Part shown: positions 1 to 5,318 of the stretch, in pieces
Position numbering within the stretch: position 1 is the first letter of the stretch
How the letters are laid out: the number at the start of each line of letters is the position of its first letter
Assembly (NCBI GenBank): GCA_027032655.1
Contig: JALVMZ010000164.1
Span: 1 to 5,943 of the forward strand
Length of the DNA stretch: 5,943 nucleotides
Direction of reading: 5' to 3'
Source of the DNA: Desulfobacteraceae bacterium
Lineage (GTDB): Bacteria > Desulfobacterota > DSM-4660 > Desulfatiglandales > JALVMZ01
Program-made: the position numbers and the translations under genes
The notes under the pieces: model-generated
What the model was told of the DNA's origin: nothing
Seen by the model: the letters and a program-made list of their open reading frames with translations, nothing else
Databases searched by the model: none

Positions 1-446
1 CCCATTAAAACTGCGTATTTTTCTAGGCACCTGAGTCCTGGTGTGGTTTTACGAGTATCAAGTATCTTAACCTTATACCCTGCCACTGCATCAACATACT
101 TTTTTGTAAGGGTTGCAATCCCACACATCCTCTGAAGAAAATTCAATGCCACTCTTTCTCCTTTAAGTATAATGGAGGCCGGTCCCTTCAGCTCACCTAT
201 GATTGTTCCTGATCCAATCTCATCACCATCATGTAAACTGGTAGAAAATTTCACTTCCTCTGAAAGCAGACAAAACACCCTTTTAAAAACCCATAGACCT
301 GCTATAACCATCTGTTCTCTGGAAATTAGAATGGCCTTTACTTTTTTATTATCCTGTATCAGGGCATCCACAGTAATATCGCCGGGGCCGATATCCTCTT
401 CAAGTGCCCTTAAAATTATGGGATCTATTGCATGTTCATCAATCAT
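1..446 (-). CDS. nadC: Quinolinate phosphoribosyltransferase (nicotinate-nucleotide pyrophosphorylase, carboxylating), N-terminal half, cut by window edge
   Basis: The family converts quinolinate and PRPP to nicotinate mononucleotide, pyrophosphate and CO2, the step that joins de novo quinolinate synthesis to the NAD pathway in the cytosol. The first 148 residues are visible, about half of the usual 280 or so. They contain the N-terminal 'EEDIGPGDIT' segment (residues 16-25), 'GERVALNFLQRMCGIAT' (96-112), and the active-site stretch 'DTRKTTPGLR' followed by 'LEKYAV' (130-146). R98, R132, K133 and K143 are the expected quinolinate/PRPP contacts. The start is fixed: the codon just upstream in frame is TAG (449-447), and the ATG overlaps the valS stop by 8 bases. 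No Shine-Dalgarno is visible, so translation is probably coupled to valS. The C-terminal half with the remaining phosphate-binding residues lies outside the window. Identification is confident. Confidence 0.95.
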   Translation of the reverse strand, partial: MIDEHAIDPIILRALEEDIGPGDITVDALIQDNKKVKAILISREQMVIAGLWVFKRVFCLLSEEVKFSTSLHDGDEIGSGTIIGELKGPASIILKGERVALNFLQRMCGIATLTKKYVDAVAGYKVKILDTRKTTPGLRCLEKYAVLM

Positions 447-3090
447 CTATGGACTGGAAAAATTTAAGATTATTTTCAAGTCTATCCTTTTTAATCTGTA
501 ATTCATGGACCCTGTTCTTCACCTTCTCAACCACATCATCAGGTGCCTTTTCTAAGAAATTCCTGTTTTCAAGCTTTCGGATATCTCCTTCCACATCCTT
601 CTGAATCCTCTTTATCTCTTTGGTTATCCTTTTTATCTCCTCCTGTGGGTCAAGTATCCCTTCCAGCAAGACATGAATCTCATTTTCTCCCACCACAGAA
701 GTTGCAGAGTATCTGGGTTTTTCAATACCAGGCTTTATTTCAAAACTCTCCACTTTTGAGAGTGCCTTTATATACCCCATATTCTCCTTTATAAGCGTTG
801 AAATCTGGTCATCATGGATATCCGCCACAACATTTACCTTTTTTGAAGGAGGAATATTTAATTCTCCTCTTATATTTCTTATTCCAGTTATTATTTGCAT
901 TATGAGTTCCATCTGATTCATTGCACCTTCATCATAAGGAAATTCTGATGGTTCAGGAAATGGTGCTATCATTATACTTTTACCCTCATCTGTTAATCTC
1001 TGCCACAATTCCTCTGTTACAAAGGGCATAAAGGGATGAAGTATTTTAAGTAAGGCAATGAATGCCTCTTTTAGAATTGCCCTTGTTGAGGATTTTGACA
1101 CCTCATCATCGCCATATAGATTTATTTTTGACATCTCAATATACCAATCGCAGAATTCGTGCCATGTGAACTGATAAGAAAGCGTTGCTGCTTCATTAAA
1201 AAGATAGTTATCTATAGCAGATGAGACCTTCTTTGATAATATGTGGAGCCTGCTCAATAACCATCTATCAGGTAGAGTCAGGGACATACCTTCCTGAAGA
1301 CCTTTCGTCTGTCCATCCATATTCATTAAGATGAATCTTGCAGAATTCCATATCTTGTTTACAAAATGGCGATATCCCTGTATCTTCTCTTCTGAAAGTT
1401 TGATGTCTCTTCCCTGTGCTGCAAGGGATGCCAGAGTGAAACGGAACGCATCAGTTCCGTATTTTTCAATAATTTCAAGGGGGTCAATAACATTTCCCTT
1501 TGATTTACTCATCTTCTTTCCCTCTGCATCCCTTACCAATGCATGGATATAGACATCCCTGAATGGGACATCTCCAATAAAATGAATCCCCATCATCATC
1601 ATTCTGGCAACCCAGAAGAAAAGAATATCAAACCCGGTTACAAGAACGGAAGTGGGATAGAACCGCTTCAGTTCAGGTGTCTGATCTGGCCATCCCAAGG
1701 TGGAAAAAGGCCATAATGCTGAACTGAACCATGTATCAAGGACATCGTTTTCCATTTCCAGTTGGGTGCCCCCACACTTTTTACATACTTCTGGTTCATC
1801 CCTTGATACAATTATCTCATCACATGATTTACAATACCACACAGGGATTCTGTGCCCCCACCATATTTGCCTTGAAATACACCAATCCCTGATATTATCC
1901 ATCCATTCAAAGAAAACATTTGTCCACTGCTCAGGTATAATCCTTGTCTTCCCCTCTTTTACCGCTCTAACCGCCTTCTCTGCCAGAGGGCCAACATTAA
2001 CAAACCACTGTTTACTCAATATCGGTTCAATCATTGTTTTACATCTGTAACAATGTCCAACAGCATGCCGATAGCTTTCAGTCTTTTCAAGTAGTCCATC
2101 CTTTTCAAGATCAATTAAGATCTTTTCTCTACATTCAAATCTATCCATCCCTTTATAAGGACCTGCAAGTTCATTCATCCTGCCCGAATCATCAATTACT
2201 TTTACCATATCAAGCCCATGTCTGTTCCCTATCTCAAAATCATTTACATCATGTGCAGGTGTTATTTTAAGTGCTCCTGTGCCAAATTCCATATCCACAT
2301 ATGAATCATATATTATCGGAATAGGCCGCTTTAACACGGGCAGTAAAACCCTCATTCCTGATAGACCCTGGTATCTTTTATCCTCGGGATTTACTGCCAC
2401 AGCAGTATCTCCAAGGAGTGTTTCGGGTCTTGTGGTGGCAACCGTTATATATCCATCTTTTCCCTCAAAAGGGTATCTTATGTAGTAAAGGAAGCTGTCT
2501 CTTTCATAGTGTTCCACTTCGAGGTCTGCAAGGGCTGTCATACACCGGGGACACCAGTTAATTATATAATTTCCCCTGTAAATCAGTCCTTCTTCATAAA
2601 GGCGAACAAAGACCTCCCTAACAGCCCTGCTTAGACCCTCATCCATGGTGAATCTCTCTCTGCTCCAGTCACATGAACTTCCCAGCTTCTTAAGTTGTTT
2701 TATTATGAATCCCCCATACCTCTCCTTCCACTCCCACACCTTTTCTATAAACTTCTCTCTTCCAATTGTATGTCTATCAAGCCCTTTTGAGGATAGTTCC
2801 CTTTCAACCACATTCTGAGTTGCTATTCCAGCATGATCAGTGCCCGGTTGCCAAAGGACATCATAACCTTTCATCCTCTTGTATCTGCAAAGTATATCCT
2901 GTAGTGTATTATTCAGGGCATGCCCCATGTGAAGGGTTCCTGTTACATTGGGCGGTGGTATAACTATACAGAAAGGCTCTTTACCTGATGACGGATCAGA
3001 CTTGAATAATCCATTCTCTTCCCAGAACTTATACCATTTGTCTTCCACACTTTCGGGCTCATAACCCTTTGGTAAGATATCACCTTTCAT
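439..3090 (-). CDS. valS: Valyl-tRNA synthetase, complete
   Basis: This class I aminoacyl-tRNA synthetase charges tRNA-Val and hydrolyses mischarged Thr-tRNA-Val in the cytosol. With the start at 3090 it has 883 residues, like the shorter bacterial ValRS type. Visible in order are: the N-terminal 'LPKGYEP' and 'PPPNVTGTLHMGHAL' with the HIGH-type HMGH (54-57); 'NWCPRC'; the CP1 editing domain with 'TTRPETLLGDTAVAV' (from about 219); 'GHCYRC'; 'DWCISRQIWWGHRIPVWYC'; a CxxC...CxxC zinc-ribbon-like pair (420/423 and 436/439); 'NDVLDTWFSS'; KMSKS (526-530); the anticodon-binding helices; and a C-terminal coiled-coil arm with 'LENRNFLEKAPDDVVEKV'. An in-frame ATG at 3108 would add six residues. 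However, the strong AGAGGAG (3105-3099) sits inside that extension and 8 bases before the 3090 ATG, so 3090 is preferred. The stop overlaps the nadC start. There are no lesions in the catalytic motifs. Confidence 0.97.
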   Translation of the reverse strand: MKGDILPKGYEPESVEDKWYKFWEENGLFKSDPSSGKEPFCIVIPPPNVTGTLHMGHALNNTLQDILCRYKRMKGYDVLWQPGTDHAGIATQNVVERELSSKGLDRHTIGREKFIEKVWEWKERYGGFIIKQLKKLGSSCDWSRERFTMDEGLSRAVREVFVRLYEEGLIYRGNYIINWCPRCMTALADLEVEHYERDSFLYYIRYPFEGKDGYITVATTRPETLLGDTAVAVNPEDKRYQGLSGMRVLLPVLKRPIPIIYDSYVDMEFGTGALKITPAHDVNDFEIGNRHGLDMVKVIDDSGRMNELAGPYKGMDRFECREKILIDLEKDGLLEKTESYRHAVGHCYRCKTMIEPILSKQWFVNVGPLAEKAVRAVKEGKTRIIPEQWTNVFFEWMDNIRDWCISRQIWWGHRIPVWYCKSCDEIIVSRDEPEVCKKCGGTQLEMENDVLDTWFSSALWPFSTLGWPDQTPELKRFYPTSVLVTGFDILFFWVARMMMMGIHFIGDVPFRDVYIHALVRDAEGKKMSKSKGNVIDPLEIIEKYGTDAFRFTLASLAAQGRDIKLSEEKIQGYRHFVNKIWNSARFILMNMDGQTKGLQEGMSLTLPDRWLLSRLHILSKKVSSAIDNYLFNEAATLSYQFTWHEFCDWYIEMSKINLYGDDEVSKSSTRAILKEAFIALLKILHPFMPFVTEELWQRLTDEGKSIMIAPFPEPSEFPYDEGAMNQMELIMQIITGIRNIRGELNIPPSKKVNVVADIHDDQISTLIKENMGYIKALSKVESFEIKPGIEKPRYSATSVVGENEIHVLLEGILDPQEEIKRITKEIKRIQKDVEGDIRKLENRNFLEKAPDDVVEKVKNRVHELQIKKDRLENNLKFFQSIDD

Positions 3091-3098
3091 CTGATATA

Positions 3099-3105
3099 CT
3101 CCTCT
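3099..3105 (-). promoter_or_regulatory. Shine-Dalgarno of valS, deciding the start codon
   Basis: Read on the minus strand this is AGAGGAG, followed by an 8-base spacer (TATATCAG) and the ATG at 3090. The alternative in-frame ATG at 3108 has only a poor purine stretch before it and would place this motif within its own second and third codons. The ribosome therefore most likely starts at 3090. Confidence 0.7.
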
Positions 3106-3126
3106 CATACTAAATATCTCAATACG

Positions 3127-3155
3127 AAAAAGGGGTCACATTTTTGCAACCCCTT
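3127..3155 (-). terminator. G/C hairpin with short T run between the acidic gene and valS (weak terminator or attenuator)
   Basis: On the minus strand, AAGGGGT (3155-3149) pairs perfectly with ACCCCTT (3136-3130) across a 12-base loop. Three further T residues follow the stem (3129-3127). It lies 39 bases after the stop of the acidic gene and about 37 bases before the valS start. The stem is short and the T tract modest, so it may end only part of the transcripts, letting the rest run into valS. I see none of the conserved elements of a T-box leader. Confidence 0.45.
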
Positions 3156-3194
3156 AGATAAGCATATATTTATATATTTTTAAAGTATTTTTTC

Positions 3195-3938
3195 TTATTC
3201 TCTTGTCTGAGCCTCAATACTCTGTTTCAGGGTATCTATGGCCTCAGCTATCATCTTCTCTGCAACCTCTAAAAATGCCTCCTTTGCAACCTTCTGGACA
3301 GTCTTCTGAACAACTCTGGTAATTATCTCTTCAATTCTCTCTTCAGATATTGGAGTAACAGGAACGGATTCAGTCACTTCTTGAGGTCTTACTTCTATAT
3401 CTCCTTCTTTTTCTATGGGTTCTGGACCGGCCTCCTGGGCCTCCTCTTCAATTTCTGGCATTGTTTTTTCCAGTTCCCTTTCTATCTCTTCTGCAGATAT
3501 CTTTTCTTCTTCATCCTCCACCTCCTCTTGAATCATCTTCTCAAGCTCATCTTCTTCAAGCTCCTGCTCCGCCTCTAATTTCTCCTCAGTAAGCTCCTCC
3601 TCTATATCAACATCATCAAGGTCAACTCCTGCCAATTCAGGCCCTTCTTCTTCAACAGCCTGGTCCATCTTTGAAGGCTCTTTATCTTCACCTGGAGTCT
3701 CTTCTTCTAAGATATCTTCTTCAGGAATCAAATCCTCAATCTCCTCTTCCTTTTCTTTTTCTTCAGCTCCTTCCCCCTCTTCTATGAGATCCTCCAGAAC
3801 AAGAAGTTCTTCCTCTTCATTATCTGTCTCTTCAGGAGTCTCAAGATCATCAAGTGATATTTCCTCAAGGCTTAGATCCAGGAGCTCCTCTTCATCCTCT
3901 TTGGATTTTTCTTGATCTTTTATCTCTTTTTCTTCCAT
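3195..3938 (-). CDS. Glu-rich acidic protein with amphipathic C-terminal helix, unknown function
   Basis: I do not recognise a named family. The 247-residue product has two parts. Residues 1 to about 190 are low-complexity and dominated by Glu and Asp, with interspersed Leu and Ile (for example 'EEELLDLSLEEISLDDLE' near the N-terminus) and few basic or aromatic residues. This part is probably disordered or extended and strongly negative. Residues 197-247, beginning 'ISEERIEEIITRVVQKTV', form a mixed-charge amphipathic helix with regular Ile/Val/Leu spacing, suggesting a coiled coil or docking helix. There is no signal peptide, membrane segment or cysteine pair, so a cytosolic protein is likely. 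The start has a good site, GAGG seven bases before the ATG. It precedes valS and nadC on the same strand, separated by a small hairpin. The tail recalls helical tails of some deltaproteobacterial proteins whose N-terminus is a zinc ribbon or receiver domain, but that is from memory and untested. Confidence 0.8.
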   Translation of the reverse strand: MEEKEIKDQEKSKEDEEELLDLSLEEISLDDLETPEETDNEEEELLVLEDLIEEGEGAEEKEKEEEIEDLIPEEDILEEETPGEDKEPSKMDQAVEEEGPELAGVDLDDVDIEEELTEEKLEAEQELEEDELEKMIQEEVEDEEEKISAEEIERELEKTMPEIEEEAQEAGPEPIEKEGDIEVRPQEVTESVPVTPISEERIEEIITRVVQKTVQKVAKEAFLEVAEKMIAEAIDTLKQSIEAQTRE

Positions 3939-3973
3939 CTTAAAACCTCATGGAATTTTTAATTTTCAATAAT

Positions 3974-4003
3974 TTAGTAACATATAAAAAGATTTTATGT
4001 CAA
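3974..4003 (-). promoter_or_regulatory. Candidate sigma-70-type promoter for the acidic gene (and possibly valS-nadC)
   Basis: On the minus strand a perfect TTGACA (4003-3998) is followed after 18 bases by TACTAA (3979-3974), a poor -10 match. The transcript would begin about 30 bases before the acidic gene start. The -35 box is convincing. The -10 box is not, and the surrounding DNA is so AT-rich that chance matches are common. Confidence 0.35.
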
Positions 4004-4233
4004 GTCATTTCTAATCCAATAAATTAATATATGGCCATCAAGATTAACCTTAAAAAAGATAATATATATTCTTTATAATTTTTTAACAGCTTTAATCTAT
4101 ATTAGATGAAACATATCTTTCCATTAGTCATGTCAGACTATTTTCAGAGATATTTCTTTCAATAGACAATATAAATAGCTATAAAATCCACTCTAATGTA
4201 TTTTGATATGATTTTGATTTAATAAAAAGCCTT

Positions 4234-4262
4234 TCAACATATTATTGAATATAGTATATAAT
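4234..4262 (+). promoter_or_regulatory. Candidate sigma-70-type promoter for the crotonase gene
   Basis: TCAACA (4234-4239, four of six bases matching TTGACA) is followed after exactly 17 bases by a perfect TATAAT (4257-4262). Transcription would start near 4269, leaving a leader of about 60 bases before the ATG at 4331. This is the best-formed promoter in the window, although the AT-rich background lowers its weight. Confidence 0.5.
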
Positions 4263-4291
4263 GTTAGTGCAGATACCTTTTCGCAATAAGC

Positions 4292-4305
4292 TGGATTTTA
4301 ATCCA
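4292..4305. repeat. Small perfect inverted repeat in the crotonase leader, possible operator
   Basis: TGGATT and AATCCA are exact inverted arms separated by two bases (TGGATTTTAATCCA). The site lies about 25-35 bases downstream of the predicted transcription start and 11 bases before the Shine-Dalgarno. That is a suitable place for a repressor to block the acyl-CoA gene. A single copy only is seen, so this is a suggestion. Confidence 0.3.
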
Positions 4306-4330
4306 TATTCAAGACCAGGAGGGTTAATTT

Positions 4331-5110
4331 ATGAACTTTAAAAGTATCATTATGGAGACAAATAATAACCACATTGGCTCTGTTACATTAAACAGACCAG
4401 AACACTTAAACACCTTTAACATGGAGCTTGCTAAGGAGTTAATATTATCGCTGGAACAATTGGACCAGGACCCAGAAATTCGGGTAATATTGATTAAGGG
4501 TGCTGGGAGGGCGTTTTGTGCTGGAATTGATGTATCTGATTTCTTTGGTAAAACTGCCATGCAATATAAAGAATGGATAGAAGTCATGGAGGCACCTCTT
4601 ATTCACATCAGTAAAATAAAAAAACCAGTAATAGCCCAGGTTCACGGTCCAGCAGTCGCCAATGGGTGTGGACTTGTGGGGGCATGTGACTTAGCCATAG
4701 CCGCAAAAAATAGTAAATTCGGTTTAACTGCAATAAATGTGGGACTGAATTGTATAGGACCTGTGGTGCCCATTTTAAGATCAATTGGACGAAAAAGGGC
4801 GCTGGAACTACTGTTTTCAGGAGATACTATAGACGCTGATGAGGCAAGATCAATCGGATTGGTCAATAAGGTTGTTGAAGATGATAAACTTGAGGAAGAG
4901 GCAATGAAATGGGCAATACATCTATCCAGGAAAAGTCCCATCGCTTTACAGATAGCGAAAAAGGCATTTTATGATGCAGAAGATATGGAGTATTATAGGG
5001 CATTCAGTTACATGAATGAAGCGTTTGCCAGATTGTGTTCCACTGAAGATGCAAAGGAAGGTATTAATGCATTTTTAGAAAAAAGAGTTCCTGATTATAA
5101 AGGGAAATAA
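4331..5110 (+). CDS. Enoyl-CoA hydratase/isomerase (crotonase) family protein, ECHDC3-like, lacking both hydratase glutamates
   Basis: The 259-residue length and full crotonase fold show an acyl-CoA-binding cytosolic enzyme. 'NRPEHLNTFN' (21-30) and 'GAGRAFCAGIDVSDF' (57-71) supply the CoA site and first oxyanion-hole residue (A64, AGxD). 'KPVIAQVHGPAVANGCGL' (98-115) is the second oxyanion loop, and 'CDLAIAA' and 'NVGLNC' follow. In classical hydratase, catalytic glutamates occur in GGGCE and in the PE before 'ILLG'. Here the aligned residues are G114 and A134, so ordinary hydration of 2-enoyl-CoA is doubtful. The 'GC-LV-CD-A-A' and 'NVGL-C--P' pattern and the 'EGI-AFLEKR-P' end resemble the ECHDC3 subfamily, whose reaction is not settled to my knowledge. 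The start has an excellent AGGAGG (4317-4322) 8 bases before the ATG. It stands alone, with a likely promoter of its own. The family call is firm; the reaction is unknown. Confidence 0.92.
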   Translation: MNFKSIIMETNNNHIGSVTLNRPEHLNTFNMELAKELILSLEQLDQDPEIRVILIKGAGRAFCAGIDVSDFFGKTAMQYKEWIEVMEAPLIHISKIKKPVIAQVHGPAVANGCGLVGACDLAIAAKNSKFGLTAINVGLNCIGPVVPILRSIGRKRALELLFSGDTIDADEARSIGLVNKVVEDDKLEEEAMKWAIHLSRKSPIALQIAKKAFYDAEDMEYYRAFSYMNEAFARLCSTEDAKEGINAFLEKRVPDYKGK

Positions 5111-5126
5111 GAGTATAAGTTTTTTA

Positions 5127-5157
5127 TTGAAAAAATTATTAATAAACCTTATATAAT
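5127..5157 (+). promoter_or_regulatory. Candidate promoter for tRNA-Arg and the cNMP-domain gene
   Basis: TTGAAA (5127-5132) and a perfect TATAAT (5152-5157) are separated by 19 bases, slightly more than the ideal 17. Transcription would begin about 50 bases before the tRNA. It is the only reasonable box pair I see between the crotonase stop and the tRNA. No strong terminator separates the crotonase gene from it, so read-through is also possible. Confidence 0.35.
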
Positions 5158-5216
5158 TTTGATTGATGATTAAAATTCAGAATTTTAGATGATAAGCATA
5201 AGTTAAAAGCTTATAT

Positions 5217-5290
5217 GGGCGATTAGCTCAGGTGGATAGAGCGTTGGTCTCCGGAACCAAAGGTCGTGGGTTCAAGTCCCGCATCGCCCA
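5217..5290 (+). tRNA. tRNA-Arg, anticodon CCG
   Basis: The complete cloverleaf is visible. The acceptor stem GGGCGAT (5217-5223) pairs with ATCGCCC (5283-5289), with discriminator A at 5290. The D stem is GCTC/GAGC with loop AGGTGGATA. The anticodon stem TTGGT/ACCAA encloses the seven-base loop CTCCGGA, giving anticodon CCG (5251-5253), which reads the Arg codon CGG. The variable loop is AGGTC. The T stem GTGGG/CCCGC has one G-T wobble and loop TTCAAGT. An A at the usual position 20 in the D loop agrees with arginine identity. The 3' CCA is not encoded (TAA follows the discriminator) and must be added by nucleotidyltransferase. Confidence 0.97.
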
Positions 5291-5318
5291 TAAGATAAAA
5301 ACCAAAGAGAGGTAAATC

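Larger units (their letters stand above)
3939..4330. other. Divergent, AT-rich intergenic region with no gene
   Basis: About 390 bases separate the divergent starts of the acidic gene and the crotonase gene. The region is extremely rich in A and T, and stop codons occur densely in all frames. The longest thing worth naming is a 19-codon frame from an ATG at 4106, without a ribosome site, which I do not call. It carries one candidate promoter in each direction and several small repeats: an AT-only inverted repeat TTAAAAAA/TTTTTTAA (4050-4057 and 4079-4086), TAGTC/GACTA (4125-4140), a tandem TTTTGAT (4201 and 4212), and TGGATT/AATCCA (4292-4305). I see no tRNA, recognisable riboswitch or remnant of a coding sequence. 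Confidence 0.6.

Noticed and set aside
172..604. Plus-strand open frames opposite nadC and the valS end
   Set aside because: They lie wholly antisense to two clearly identified genes and show no recognisable protein features.
3381..3578. Open frame of 65 codons on the plus strand, strongly hydrophobic, membrane-like
   Set aside because: It is the antisense image of the Glu-rich gene: GAA/GAG read backwards gives Phe/Leu codons. It has no ribosome site or independent support.
4050..4086. Inverted repeat TTAAAAAA / TTTTTTAA as a terminator in the divergent gap
   Set aside because: The arms are pure A/T with a long AT loop, and no gene is transcribed into it from either side; probably base-composition chance.
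4106..4165. 19-codon frame beginning ATG AAA CAT in the divergent gap
   Set aside because: There is no Shine-Dalgarno, it is very short, and no coding bias or family resemblance is visible.
4324..4941. Minus-strand open frames over the crotonase gene
   Set aside because: Antisense to an intact conserved gene, with no domain resemblance and no convincing start signals.
5118..5137. Possible terminator after the crotonase gene (TTTTTT ATTG AAAAAA)
   Set aside because: The stem is only A-T pairs and no T run follows, so it would not be a stable intrinsic terminator.
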